Source: Leptoclinus maculatus (taxonomy: Eukaryota; Chordata; Actinopteri; Perciformes; Stichaeidae). Taken from it: a stretch of 64,000 nucleotides of DNA. The notes beneath the pieces were generated by a model. It saw nothing but the letters and a program-made list of their open reading frames with translations. It made no database searches and had not been told where the DNA came from. The stretch lies in assembly GCA_032191485.1 (NCBI GenBank), contig JAVDOI010000003.1:1240001-1304000 (forward strand). The letters run 5' to 3'. Of the stretch, positions 12,608-25,354 are shown one piece after another (the stretch's first letter is position 1; the number at the start of each line of letters is the position of its first letter). The position numbers and the translations under genes are program-made.

Positions 12608-13574
12608 CATGTGCTGCCTCATCACAAATCCTGCCTTTATCAGTAAATATTAGCCCTGAGGGTTTGTGCAGAGAAAAGCTAATTTGCCGTGAATCGAGTA
12701 GACACCTGAAACCATTGATGAAAACGCCTGGAGGAGGACATCGGGAAACAGCGAGGGGATGAACTCAAGAGAAGGGCCCGTTGTTGTGAGCGGCCCCCCT
12801 CTAACCTCCAGGACCCTCGTAGCAGAGGCTCGCTGCTGTCCACCCGGCCTCCTGGGCATGAGGGGGGGGGGGGTGTTCAGGAGCAGCGGAGGCTGTGTTG
12901 TCGCCTCTTTGTTGGGCTTCGTCTGAACTGTCCCTGACACGCAGCGGTCTGGTGCTCAGCACGGTCGGTTTCTGAGGAACCCTTCACATATGTTTCCGCC
13001 TCCGAGAACAGATGCAGATATGACTCTCTACTGCGCAGCACTGGACATGTACACACTGACAGATGTTGGCTGGACACACCTTCACAGTCTCCAAGACACC
13101 AACACACGGTGACAATTTTGCAAGTTTGTTTTGGCCAGAGAGGTGACTCAAGGACTCATGTGACTAACAGCAAAATCATTCTTGTGGTTAGGATAGATTT
13201 CTTTGCGCAAATACAATAAGTAAATATAATAAATCTCCCATCGCTCAGAATTGAGACACAAATGTATTGCCATAGTGTCTTCCTAGAGTCATAGCTCAGT
13301 TGGATGTAAACACACAGCCCATATTTTTGGATTCAGAACCTCCGACGTCCATCGCAAAAAGGTCCATCCATAAATCTGCTGAGAAATAATTAAGAAAAAA
13401 TTACATGACATTTGTACGTTTTCTTGAGTATCAGTGTAATCCGTTGGTCAAGTTTATCATGGTAAGTCTGTCTCCATATTTATTCATATTTTAAATGTGT
13501 CTCTAAGCAATTCTGTACCAACATATGTTGTTATAGGGGAGGTTTTTTTCCAATGATGAGAAGCTCTTATGACA

Positions 13575-14669
13575 TTCAACTAGGGGTGCAACGGATCACA
13601 AACCTCACGGTTCGGTTCGGATCACGGTTCTTGAGTCACGGTTCGGATCATTTTTCGGATCAACAAAGAAAAGGGGAGGAGACAAAAATAGACTTTGCTT
13701 TCCATTTATTAATTAAAGAACTTCAAGAACACTTAAAGCAAAGAACTTTGGGCTATAGTCTTACATAAAAACAAAAATATTGAAGATGTCCAATTTGAAA
13801 TGAAATAAATAAATACAATTAAAACATTCAAGAATATTCAATTCTGTTTAAGTTTAAGTGCAACATGAGGTATGTTGATGCCCTCGTCCTTTGATCAATA
13901 TTGAACGAATATGTGAGCTAGCTTCCACTGTTTCAACTGAACTGAACTGATCGGCAACAACTTGGGTCTGTGTTTACTTCCTGTCAGGTTATGTCATTCA
14001 AATACACAATAATGTTCACCATTACTGTGACATTATTCAAAAAGATGAGAATATCTCCATTGTCTGGGGAGAGGGTAGACCTTTCTGTAGTGACTGTGAC
14101 TGTTACTATTGGGCCTTCTAGCTTCCACTCTGATGCTTCTGTCAGCACCTGCACCAGGTGTGTGTCTGTGTGACTCTCACAGAGGGGGCGTGTCTACAGC
14201 ACCTGTCTGTGTGACTCTCACAGAGGGGGCGTGTCTACAGCACCGGACTATGAATCACTCCTCCGTGGTGAAAGCGGTCACAGTCTTTTCCTTGTCGTAT
14301 GTCTTTCTTTTTAAATAACGCCTACATACCGTAACGGTTTTGTCCACCACCCTTATCCGTCATTATACTTTACAGGGAAGACAAAATGATCCCAAACTTG
14401 TGACTTAAATGACCCGGGGGCTTCTGAAGTTCCTCCGCTCGTCGTGACTTTCGCCGTTAAATGCTTTTAACCTGCTCCGTTCACGTGAATCCATCCAGCT
14501 AATGAATGTCCCCGCTAATATGTCTGGTATTAACTCGAATGTCTGAGGCTTCATTATATAATATATATCTAACTCGCACCATTCCCTCAGAGAATACTGG
14601 AGCCTAATCCCTGTATTAAATCGATCGCCCATAGCTGAATGCAGCACAGTGGCCCACAATGCATTACTG
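13575..14669 (+). mobile_element. hAT-like non-autonomous element, left part
   Basis: It opens with AGGGGTGCAACGGATCAC followed by repeated CGGTTCGGATCA words, the usual start of a widespread fish hAT-type family. The interior carries GCCGTTAAATGCTTTTAACC and GTGAATCCATCCAGCTAATG, which I associate with the same family. It is interrupted at 14670 by another terminal-repeat element, and no right terminus was found. There is no transposase frame. Confidence 0.4.
14164..14244. repeat. 41 bp tandem duplication
   Basis: Two adjacent copies (14164-14204 and 14205-14244) are identical over 40 bases, containing CTCTCACAGAGGGGGCGTGT. The identity points to a recent duplication inside the hAT-like element. 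Confidence 0.9.
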
Positions 14670-15511
14670 CAGTGGTTCTCAAACTCTTTCTGTCACGCCC
14701 CACTTTGGAGGAAGAAAAATGTTCATGCCCCACCGCCCCAACAAAATTGTAACTAAATTGCTCCATCAGACAAAAACAAACACAATGTGCAACCACTTTG
14801 TTAGAACAATGCAAATAAAGTTCTATCTGTGCAAAAAATAACTAATATTTGGCAAAAAATAGTTTATTGTGGCTGCAATAATAATAACAATAAAGTGCAA
14901 CCTGTGAAAAACTAAACAAAACAAGTTCAAATATTTGGCAATAAAGAATTTTACTGAGTTTTACACTGCATATCTTTTCAAAACAACAATAACGTGCAAC
15001 CTGTGCAAATCAAAACAAAATGAGTGCAGATATGTGTGAGCCATCACGTTTCATCAGTATTAGTGGCTGCAATGAGCTGCTTTCCACCACACATCTTTTT
15101 AAAACGGGGTTGCAGACTTGATACGGCCACTCTCAGTTCATGCTCAATGTTGAGCTTAGATCTGTATTTTGTTTTGAAGGGGCAACAGCAGAAAAGCCGA
15201 TCTCACAGATCTCGATAATGTCTCTTCATGTTGCACACTAAGCTACTCATGTGAGTCGCCAAGGATCTTGGCCGTCGCGCATGCGCAAGTGTAACCTGTT
15301 AACGGCGTAACGTAAACATTTACACCAAAGTACAGGCATTTCGCCATGTATTTATTAATAACTTAGTTTTATGTCCGTGTACTTTGTACTTTTGTAATAT
15401 GTGTTCTCAATAAAGTTCTTGAAATAAAAATATTCTGCATTTCCCCCTGCGCCCCATGTAATACCACTGCGCCCCACTAGAGGGGCACGCCCCACAGTTT
15501 GAGAAATACTG
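14670..15511 (+). mobile_element. Non-autonomous hAT (Charlie-like) element
   Basis: The left end CAGTGGTTCTCAAACT pairs with a right end whose reverse complement is CAGTATTTCTCAAACT, so the inverted repeats match at 14 of 16 positions, with GGGGCRTG motifs just inside each end. CAGTGGTTCTCAAA is the classic hAT-Charlie terminus. The 842 bp interior has no transposase. No clean 8 bp target duplication is visible (CATTACTG left, ATTCAAAG right), so the borders may have eroded. Confidence 0.65.
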
Positions 15512-16119
15512 ATTCAAAGGATGTTTTCCCCAACATCTTGGTAAATACGCTTGTTCTTTTCAAACCTCTCTAGGAACTGCACCGACCCCGTGGCATTGCA
15601 GGGGAAGGAGCCGGAGCTGGTGCAGGAGGTGGACTGGTAACAACCGTTTGTAAATCAAATCTGACGCTCTACACTAAAATGTTGTTTAAAGAAAGGGAGC
15701 GTTCGCTGGGATAATCGGTGCGTTACAAAGCCAAGGGGTCTGACCAAGCATCACTCTGTGACGAACTGGGATGGGAACGGATTGGTTCTGCTGGAGGACT
15801 TTAAGGCTCACATGGTGAATAGGGGGAGCGGCCTACCTGATCTGAACGTGGGAGGTTCCTAACTAATTTCCCTGATGTCTTCCCTGACAGAAGTCTAAAA
15901 GTAGGGAAACGGTCAGAACACAGTCCAAATTGAGCACAGTTTAATCGACAGCAGAGAGCCAGATGGTGAGATGGAGAGCCAGGCTCAGATGGTGACCAGG
16001 AGGGCCTGATATGCACTTTAGATTGAACACTATGTTCACTGGAGGCATTAGAAGCAAAGGGTCAAGCACAGGACAGAACACCCTGAGTCTGTTATCAAAA
16101 ACAAACAGTGTCTTTCTCA

Positions 16120-16498
16120 CCCTTTCCTTTTCCAACAGGGTCGCTCCGGTGCTTTCCCACCTCACAGGTTTCCGTGGATCCTGGTTATACCTGGACCCTG
16201 GTCTTGCCTCCTGCCGTGGTTCTGTCATATGCATTGAATGTGTTGTAACTCTGTTATGTTGTTCATTCTGTACACATGACATCTATCATACTTCTGTCCA
16301 TCCTGATAGAGGATCCCTCCTCTGTTGCTCTCCCTCACGTCTCTCCCTCTTTTCGCCCCGTTAAAGGGTTTTTTGGGGAGTTTTTCCTGTTCCGATGTGA
16401 GGGTCCCGGGACAGAGGATGTTGCATGTGTACAGATTGTAAAGCCCTCTGAGGAGAATTTGTGATTTTGGGCTATTCAAAAATAAATTGAATTGAATT
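16120..16498 (+). mobile_element. 5'-truncated L2-type LINE, 3' untranslated tail
   Basis: The run GGGAGTTTTTCCTG, GATGTGAGGGTCCCGGGACA, GATTGTAAAGCCCTCTGAGG and GGGCTATTCAAAAATAAATT is the standard 3' end of a fish L2-clade LINE. It finishes in the short tandem TTGAATTGAATT. No reverse-transcriptase coding remains here, as expected for a 5'-truncated insertion. Confidence 0.7.
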
Positions 16499-17051
16499 CC
16501 TGTACGCGTTCATGACTGTCCTGTTCTACTTTAGTCAGTTCCTCCTCCTTATGTTCTTTGATGAGGATTCTTGATTTCTTTTCTTTCTTTTCTTCCTGAT
16601 ACTTTTTATATTTCAAATAAAGGTTGAATACAAAGACACACGAGTTGTTGGACATCGTTCAAACTCCACAACCACCATTTGAAATGCAGGCTTTCTGTTA
16701 AAATTGTCTCCAAGCCCAAGCCAAGACAATCTTGATGACATCATTAGAGTCATACAGTCATCTGCAAATAATGCACAGTCTCCAGCCAATCAGAATCCAG
16801 TTTTGATACTATGATATCAATGCTATATCATTTGGCAGAACACGGTACCACAACAGTAATGTTGAAGTCCCAGTGAAACAGAAGTTAGAGCATCTTTATC
16901 TTCTGTACTGTGACACATTACACAGTGAAACAGAATATTTGAGCAGCGTACAGTAACCAGAGGGATTTAAATCAAGCATTTGATTGGACCGCTACAAAGT
17001 GGGTGGGCTTAAGAGTTTAGTGCGATATGGAGCTACAGAGGACTGTTGGCT

Positions 17052-17055
<4 letters not shown>

Positions 17056-17086
<31 letters not shown>
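17056..17086. repeat. (CA)n microsatellite
   Basis: A CA run of about 30 bp. Its flanks, 16499-17055 and 17087-17722, show no gene. Confidence 0.95.
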
Positions 17087-17087
<1 letters not shown>

Positions 17088-17722
17088 CCATCACTTGTTA
17101 CTGATATCCAAACACACATCTCCATATTGCTACTTCGATCCACAAACGCGGTTCTATATGAGCAGTGTGGCTAGCTAGAGGCCCTCTCATTTGATTGGAT
17201 GATTTTTTTGTAAAAGCAGGATGACTCATCTAAAATTTGAAAAGTCAGGGATTTGATGTATAAATACTCTGATACAGATGTTTTGACGTATATTTGACAT
17301 ATAACAAGACATAAATGAACAATGAACACAGAGAGACACTGGATTATTACTGGGGAAGTGTATTTCTCATTTCACTGGGACTTTAGCTGCTCAGAGAGAG
17401 GAACCTGGATCCCACTGAGGTGGGAGGCAGTGTGTGGTTGTGTGTGTATGAGTGGGCATTTGTGAGTGAGTGAGTGAGAGCACTGTGTGGGAAGTATGAT
17501 GATGTTCAGCTCAGGGACTCCAGCGCTGTAATGCAGAGGGACCAGCTCTCCCTCTCTCATCATGTCTTATGCAACAGCCTCGGGGCCATTGTTTTAAAGC
17601 ACTAGCTGCTCCTCCAGCTTTCATGCAGAGGATCACAGCCACTCATCAGACGGCTTGTCCGTGACTGTTGTACACAATGCGGACAGCAAGCGGTGAACTT
17701 CAGCATTTTCAAGAGACTGGGG

Positions 17723-18021
17723 TGTGACGGTTCCCTGCCTTGGTTGCTTGTTTGTGTTCCTTTAAGCCAGCAGGTACCAGAGGTGGTGATCGCCCTAAGT
17801 GGAGGCACCTGGGCCCGGTGCACTCCCACTATAAAGCTCTGCCTTCCTGGCAACCTGTTGGCACTCTCTTATCACCCCGTGGAGCAACGAGGACGGCTCG
17901 TTCGCCATCACCATCGCGAGTTAGATGTCTTGTTATGTCTAATAAACTCTTTACTTTTGGTCAACCGTCTGCGTCTCCCTTACCAGTGTCAGGGCTTCAG
18001 AGCCAGGTCGTGAGAGTCACA
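17723..18021 (+). mobile_element. Probable solo LTR of an LTR retrotransposon
   Basis: The segment begins TGTGACGG and ends GTCACA, which gives the TG...CA ends and short inverted repeat (TGTGAC/GTCACA) of an LTR. A TATA-like CTATAAAG lies at about 17830 and a polyadenylation signal AATAAA at about 17940, in the right order and spacing for U3-R-U5. The length of 299 bp fits. I found no matching second LTR nearby and no clear target duplication, so the borders are tentative. Confidence 0.5.
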
Positions 18022-19263
18022 GTTCACAGGAAGAGCAGTTTAGCGCGGAGATGCTGAAGCTCATGCAGCTAACATGCGGTGAGACTCTGCAACCAACTCA
18101 TTAGAGCTCACACTCCAGCAGAGACAGACACCACAGGTTGTGTAACTGCTGCTGCAGTGGGTTCATCACACAATAGCTCAGTGATACTCAACTTACAGCC
18201 CGAGGGCCAGAGGGTACCATGAGTCCCGCTGACCATCTTCTATGTCAACATGAAAACATATTGATGAGGGATGTAAATGTAAATAAGGCGCCAGAGTGCA
18301 TAAAAAGTATCACAATGGACTAATAGAGCTTGTTTATCACAAAACATGCCCCAGGACAGACGTCTGGACTAAGCCCCCAGTGTGCTAAAATACAGTTTCA
18401 TCTTTTAAATGCAGTAATTTATCTGACTGATCTGTGTCAACCCTTGATGAGTTAGGTTAATAATTTGTATTGATTTAATCAATAAATATTATTATATTAT
18501 TAATGTTGTTTTATTAACCTGTCATTTTAGCTCATACTGCCTCTGTCCAACCCAATGTATCCTGGGTAAAACGTGATGTCTGCTGGCTGCAAAGTGACAT
18601 CCAATGCCCAGACTGTACGGTTAATATGGCCATGTTAAGAGAGGCTGTTGTCTTAAACTGGTCATATGGCCGAGGTTACATGAAAGAACCAATAGAACTT
18701 TGGCTTGGTTTCACAACAGAAGCTCCTGGTGAAAGTCTGTATTTGTTTCACCTGTAATTCCAATTCAAACTAAAATGCATACCTTCAAGGACCAATTACG
18801 TTGGATTATCACCACACCAACCACAACACATCTTTTTTTGTCTTGTTGTGTTCTCATTTATTTGGGGAGGCGGTTGTCAGAATGTTTTTAACAATCAAAA
18901 GAGGTCCATAAATTACAGAAGGTTAAGAACCCCTGGCTTAGGAATCCCTCTAAATTCAAAATAATCAAATACTGAACCTGAACAGACAAAACAGCAAACC
19001 AACCTCTGACATTTTTACTGAATTGTTACACAAACATTCGACAAGAAATATAACAAATATAATTTATTATTATTATTTTTAGCTTTTTTGTGTTGTCTCT
19101 GACTTCCAAGACCAGGCAACAGTTGCTCACCAGGTGTAATAAGACACACAGTTCACTGTAATCCACTTCTGAGTGTTGTTTTGGCCCACTTCATTAATCT
19201 TCTTTCACGTTTTAAACCCATTAGGATGAAGAAAACCTTTATCAACTACATCTTCCTGAGAAG
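18022..19263. other. No gene recognised
   Basis: AT-rich sequence without recognisable coding or repeat structure. Confidence 0.5.
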
Positions 19264-20738
19264 CAGTGTTGAAGAAGACCACCAAAACCAAGACCAAGTC
19301 ATGACCAAGACCAGAGTGTATCGAGACCAAGACTTTGAGACCAAGTCCTGACCAAGACCAGAGTGTATCAAGGCAGAGACAAGACCAAGACTTGGAGGGT
19401 TTGAGACCAAGTCAGGACTAAGACCAGGGTGTATCAAGATGTAGACAAGACCAAGACTGAGGGGTTAAGACCAAGTCAAGACCAGGACCAGAGTGCATCG
19501 AGACCAAGACTTTGAGACAAAGTCATGACCAAGACTAGAGGGTATCGAGACCAAGACTTTGAGACAAAGTCATGACCAAGACTAGAGTGCATCGAGACCA
19601 AGACTTTGAGACCAAGTCATGACCAAGACTAGAGGGTATCGAGACCAAGACTTTGAGACCAAGTCATGACCAAGACCAGACTGCATCAAGACCAAGACTT
19701 TGAGACCAAGACCAGAGTGTATCGAGACCAAGACTTTGAGACCAAGACCAAAGTGTATCGAGACCAAGACTTTGAGACCAAGTCATGACCAAGACCAGAC
19801 TGCATCAAGACCAAGACTTTGAGACCAAGACCAGAGTGTATCGAGACCAAGACTTTGAGACAAAGTCATGACCAAGACTAGAGTGCATCGAGACCAAGAC
19901 TTTGAGACCAAGTCATGACCAAGACTAGAGGGTATCGAGACCAAGACTTTGAGACCAAGTCATGACCAAGACCAGAGTGCATCGAGACCAAGACTTTGAG
20001 ACCAAGTCATGACCAAGACCAGACTGCATCAAGACCAAGACTTTGAGACCAAGACCAGAGTGTATCGAGACCAAGACTTTGAGACCAAGACCAGAGTGTA
20101 TCGAGACCAAGACTTTGAGACCAAGACCAGAGTGTATCGAGACCAAGACTTTGAGACCAAGACTTTGAGACCAAGACTTTGAGACCAAGTCCTAACCCAG
20201 ACCAGAGTGTATCAAGGCAGAGACAAGACCAAGACTTGGAGGGTTTGAGACCAAGTCAGGACAAAGACCAGGGTGTATAAAGATCTAGACAAGACCAAGA
20301 CTATGAGGGGTTAAGACCAAGTCAAGACCAAGCCAGGACAAGATCCATTGAAGACCAGACCAGTGCGAGTCCCACACTGCATGACACACTTACAGTATAG
20401 AACACGCAAACCATAAGCCCTCCTCAAATTGATGTAGAAGATCCACATTCCCACAGAAAACAAAGATTCTTCTTCATTCACCTCTTTTATTGCCACATGT
20501 TCTGTGTATCAAAATGCATCGCAGAGGAGAATTTTACATGTGGGAATTTTCCTTTTTTTCTATGTAATGATCTGAGCACATACATTTGACGATGACCAGG
20601 CAGTTTGGTGATACCCCCACAGTTGTGGTCTTGAAATAAAATCCAGAGTCCTCTTTGTCTGAGACCGAGACAACACCGAGCAAAAATGCAGACGTGACGA
20701 GACCGAGGCCTTCGACGAGCGGTCTCAACTACACTACT
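19264..20738. mobile_element. Transposon-like unit with expanded internal minisatellite
   Basis: The left side opens CAGTGTTGAAGAAGACC. The right side closes with a sequence whose reverse complement begins TAGTAGTGTAGTTGAGACC, so the two outer ends are imperfect inverted copies. Between them is a tandem array (separate entry) and a unique tail with GTGCGAGTCCCACACTGC. This layout matches a non-autonomous hAT-like element of fish in which the AGACC-rich subterminal repeats have expanded. Target duplications could not be read. Confidence 0.5.
19268..20345. repeat. Minisatellite, GACCAAGACTTTGAGACCAA-type units
   Basis: About 1.1 kb of head-to-tail units alternates between roughly 36 bp (GACCAAGACC, AGAGTGTATC, GAGACCAAGA, CTTTGA) and 47 bp, the longer form adding an AGTCATGACCA segment. 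Long higher-order blocks recur almost unchanged (for example 19560-19700 and 19870-20050), so expansion is recent. Open frames on the minus strand across it merely reflect the repeat. Confidence 0.9.
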
Positions 20739-23700
20739 ATAAGCATCACACTGATCTTCCTTCAGAAGTTTGGATATTTGAAGTGAACCTAAAGCCGTGT
20801 TCCATTACGAAAGTGCAACGCTTGCTTAAGGTGGACCTTGCTTTTGCTGAAAAACAATTGATACACTAAATGGAATATGGAAACACCTCTGAATTTGTAT
20901 TGTATTCAAGCTAACCATTTGGGTTTTCATGCCTGTAAATATTCTGTGTGGTTCAGTCTTACAGCTCTCATCAACCTGGTGATTAACCCACTGCACACTA
21001 CCAGCACCAAATAGTAGAGACTAGCTGGTGAAAATGGGGGAGCCTTAAGCAGCTAATCAGCCAGATTGTTTTTCTCAGGAGTCGAAAGAGACCAAAACAG
21101 AGCTAAAAAGAGAATAATTATTGGACTTGTATTAATCAGGTGGACACAAACATGACCAAAGATGATGCTGCTCTGTCTGCTGGATGTGGAAATAAGCAAC
21201 TGTTTGCTAATGCGTTAGCCATAACTTTGCAACGTTGATTCATAAGTCGTATTGATGCTAATCTTATCCAGATCAGTGACTAGCAGGCCTTGTATTTACT
21301 ACTCCATCTCTGCATGCTGTTACACTATTCTTACTTGTATTCTGTGCCTACATATAATATGATGTGATGGTCTGAATGTATCGGGAGATTTATAGTTCTT
21401 GCCTCTTACAGGCTTTGGGATGAACTGGGATAGAGCTTTACAAAGCTTTCATTCACCACTCATTAAATCAATTACTTCCACTTTAAAGAGCAATTATTGT
21501 TAGTCTGCCCCTCTAATCTCTGTAAAGCCGCCGTTTGGCAAACGTGCAGCACTCACAGTGTACTCCAGTTAAACAGTAGAGCAAGTCATGTATCTCAAAT
21601 TTGTTTCAATATATTTACTATTTCAAATGTTGGCCTGTATGTTTGTGTTCCAGTGTTGCCTGCAATGTGTACAAAAAGGTTTTAAATTATACTTCTGTCT
21701 TGGAGACTTTATGGTGCATTAAAAGTATTGTATTGTATTTCTAAATAAACCAATACATGATTCGACTTACAACATATCCATTCCACATGTTTGAAATTGG
21801 GGGAAAAACAAAAACTTCACTTACTGAAAACAAAAAATATAGTAAAAGTATAGAACTGCGGTCATGTGATAACTGCTTGGCAAGTTCTTTTTCTCTGAAA
21901 AAGTCTGTGAGATGTGGTTCAAGGCTCGCAGTTTAGAATATTTTAATCACTGATGTGTGCTTTTACATTCAAAGAAAACAAAGAGCTCCCTGCTCAGCTT
22001 CAGTGATATAACTTGCTTTTCTGGGTTCATTTGACTGTTTTTGGCTTCGATTTGTGTGGATAACATCGTACCATCCAGCGGCTGCATACGGTGGAACACA
22101 ATTTGATGCGTGAAAGCGTTTCACTGATCCTATCCTAACATCTGGGTTTGGTCCATTAACTTGGGCTTTTTTCAACTGCAGTCATACAGGAATAACTCCA
22201 GTGGAGAGGCAGAGAGAACATAGACCAGAGTATAATATAAAGGAGCCCATCACTGACCATCACCAACAAGCTCATACGGGACCCCCCCCTCTCTCTGGGG
22301 ATTGTTTAGTATTACTACTACTATTTAAAGCAGAACGCACCACAAGAAAAGATGGACATAAAAAATGGACAATACCTTTGTACAAAAGGCCTTTTTGAAA
22401 GCATGGGATTTTGGATAGAGGACAATTAAACAGGGGCTGCAGTATAACTAGAGATTATTGAAGGGAGGGTCTAACTAAATGTAGTATTGTTGCATTGTGA
22501 CAAATATAGGATCCAGTGTTTTGGGAGTTTAGGGACTATAGTATTTAGATTTTGATTATCCTTTGTTTTTCTCTCATGCCTCCACAGCCAACAAAGAATC
22601 AACAATCTGAGAAAGTCTTGAAGAAATGAAATAAATGGAGGCTGTCAAAACATCTCGTTCAGGATATTACAAGTCTCTTTTATCCAGGCGTAGGCTCACT
22701 ACTTCCCAAACACATCTTCACCAAAAACTCACTATTCAAAGTTTGCAAACGGATGTTTGTATGTAGTTTTGCTGTTGGTAAATGCTGTCTGTAGTGACTG
22801 ATTCCAGCCTTCAGCCACTCGGCTGGGTGCGGGAGAAGATCCTGTTCCTTACTCGCTTGAACAAAGAGATTCCAGGCTTTCACACTTTTGGGTGAGGTTC
22901 CTGTTTAATTAGAGTTCACATATTATAATACAATATGATAGCACTTAGCTTCCTGGTCTCCCTCTGGTGTGTCTGCTTTGCGGTAAAAACTGTGCAATCT
23001 CCCCGTCACCCATGCATCATCACCTCTGTCAGTTGCACCTGTGCCCCATATATCAACCTGCCACACTAATACACACTGCCACCCGTGGTCAACCTGAGAT
23101 AGGCTCCTAATTCAAACATATAATACACAGACATCACTAATGGCTCCTACACTGTCAATTCATCAAGACTTTTCTCATGTTTTGATTCTCCGTTCACCGT
23201 GGAGGGATCAGAAAACAACTTTCTTCAAGAATTTAAGGTAACCCGTGGTGAGTAACTGATATACAAATGGTCATTTTGGGGGTCAAGTATTCCTTTAAGT
23301 TGCTGATAGAGTATACTACCTTACTTTTGCCAAATTAAAGTAATGTAATAACCATACTAACCCACACACAAAGCCAAGTCCATAATCTGTCAAATACAAA
23401 GAAAGACTAAAAACTAAATGTGAGTCATGCCTCTAAAAGCTTACGCAGTCAAACACTGATATGCGATGCACGTAATGAGAGTCTCTCTGAACTCCTGGAT
23501 GGCTACAGAGGAGCTGTGTGATGGACAGCAGTGCATCAGCTGTTCAGGCTGCTCCTCCTGTCCCAAACCCAAAGACATTAACTTAAATGATCCATTATCA
23601 GAATGGTTGACCATCGGGCTAATTTTCATCAGTCCACTAGTCATTTCAGCTCTAAAAAGAATGTCTTCTGCTCATAATAGAGAAGTCAGAAGTTCCTTTT

Positions 23701-24150
23701 TCTTTTACACTGGAGACATCCATTCTGCATATAATAATGCAATTACAAGTATGCACCCACTGTCAGTGTAAGAAATCCAATATGGACCCAAGACATGTCA
23801 AGTCTGTATGTGAGAGAGGCTCACAGAAGTCACACATTTATTGAGACATTTGCACTGATATCAATCCAGGCGTCCTTGGTTTGTTGTGGCAAATGATTTT
23901 GTGTTTTTCTTAAATCTTGGTGACGTGTTTTTGGATTTAGGGATGATTTCTGTTTGGCTTCTATGTCGAATCTCTTTTGCTTCGTTGTGTTTTCTTTTCC
24001 TCCTTACATTTTGGGACCATGATGAAAATAAAGTGTTTTCACTTCAACATGTTATGTTTTTTTCCCTTTGTCTGATTATCCACAAATAAAATCAATCAAT
24101 CACACTCACAGCTTGTAGTGGTGCTGCCAAGTGAACTGTAGGCTACTTTG
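20739..24150. other. No gene recognised
   Basis: Ordinary AT-rich intronic sequence. No exon of a calponin-homology domain and no clear mobile element were found. Confidence 0.5.
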
Positions 24151-24169
24151 TTGTTACCCAGCACTGGGA

Positions 24170-24910
24170 CCGAGAGCCCTTCAGGGACCAGGAACACCGT
24201 CGAGGCTCCGGGCTGTGCTCTTTAACACAACGTACTCTTCATGAATGAAATACCTCCTCACAACACTGCAGGCGGTTAGGTCGTGTGTAAAACCATTTGG
24301 AACAACAACATAAAGTTTGGGCTGCTCCGCGGAGTGAAAAAGCACCCAAACACCGTCCCAAGTAAGTTCCCCAAAACCAGAGAGCTGGCAGCGTGTAGCT
24401 CCGCGCAGTTCGCCCCGAGGACCCGCCGCGCTCCAGCAGCTCACCGTGTTATTAAAGCGGCTGTAACATATCACCGGAACCGGTCGGGACGCTTCCTACC
24501 TTGCAGGTTCTGCACTCGGATGTCGCTGATCTGCCCGATGAATTCCTCACGCTCGAACCAGTCCTCCCACTCGTGTCCAGCCATCTGGAGCCGCGGAGAG
24601 TTGTTGCGGGGATCCTGGGCAGGAGCACTAAAGAGAGGAGGAGAAGCTGCTGCAGCGGGCTGTCTATTGTCCGGCCGTCTGACCGAGAGCCATGCGAGCC
24701 CGGGGAGCTGACAGAGGCTGAGGGTCTCACTGTCTCACTCACTGGCTGGACATCGCTGGTGTTCACTGCGGGTTTTCTCTCCGTCACATCGCAACGGTGG
24801 CGGCGCGATGGAGCTCCGTGAGGAAAGCCCGAGGGGAGGAGCAAAGAACAGGGCAGGAAGGAGCTGCAGCACCTGGTTGGTATTTCCGAGGTGGGATGGC
24901 GCTGATCCAG
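24170..24910 (-). promoter_or_regulatory. clmn: CpG-rich promoter/first-exon region of clmn
   Basis: GC content and CpG frequency rise sharply compared with both sides, with CCGCGGAG, CGCGCAGTTCGCCCCGAG and GGCGGCGCGATGG among many CpG words. The island covers the clmn start codon at 24584, the splice donor at 24499 and some 330 bp upstream on the minus strand. It is typical of a TATA-less CpG-island promoter of a broadly expressed gene. The transcription start cannot be located by eye. Confidence 0.65.
24500..24584 (-). CDS. clmn: Calmin, first coding exon (N-terminal 28 residues)
   Basis: On the minus strand an ATG at 24584 opens a frame beginning MAGHEWEDWFEREEF and continuing IGQISDIRVQNLQ. 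This matches the N-terminus I know for vertebrate calmin, where the human protein starts MAAHEW and shares IGQISDIRVQNLQ. The exon ends CTGCAAG and is followed at once by a GTAGGA donor. This leaves phase 1, so the next codon starts with G, which suits the valine that follows in calmin. Calmin is a tail-anchored membrane protein with two N-terminal calponin-homology domains that resemble the actin-binding domains of spectrin-family proteins. It is associated with neuronal and testis maturation. The domains themselves start in exon 2, outside what I can find. A longer overlapping open frame on this strand is in another frame and is not the gene. Confidence 0.87.
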
Positions 24911-24918
24911 TGCCCGCC

Positions 24919-25065
<147 letters not shown>

Positions 25066-25354
25066 AATTGAATTCAAAGGGGCATTCATGGAAACATCCA
25101 TTTTCAAAGCCAAAGCAAAAAACATGTGCGTACAATAAGTACAGATCTACTAACACAGAAGTGTGTGAACAGAGATGAGTAGCACTGCAACATTGTAACA
25201 AGATATATCAATAAAATAGGAATATAATATTCATAACTATGTTTTCGTTAGTGTACAATCACCTGAAAACTAAGATTCATTGTGTTTTCATTAGCTACGA
25301 ATTAGCCCCTCATGTCTACATATCGGGTCTTCTTCACTACAGTCTCTGAACATC

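Larger units (their letters stand above)
1..24499 (-). other. clmn: Probable intron 1 of clmn (left part, runs off window)
   Basis: The exon at 24500-24584 ends on the minus strand with a GT donor, so everything to its left should be intron until exon 2, which I could not find in the window. I looked for the next conserved calmin segment, the start of the first calponin-homology domain, and saw nothing like it on the minus strand. The interval contains only repeats and AT-rich single-copy sequence. Its extent as intron is inferred from the exon and from the large first intron known for mammalian calmin. Confidence 0.5.

Noticed and set aside
15573..15640. Possible LINE endonuclease fragment (GGGGAAGGAGCCGGAGCTGG)
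   Set aside because: Wording reminiscent of a fish LINE, but only about 60 bp and no continuing frame.
19582..20188. Minus-strand frames with repeated LGLKVLVSIHS-type wording
   Set aside because: They mirror the minisatellite unit and have no independent coding signal.
24452..24844. 130-codon minus-strand frame overlapping the clmn start
   Set aside because: It is out of frame with the calmin exon and crosses its splice donor; it is open because the promoter is GC-rich.
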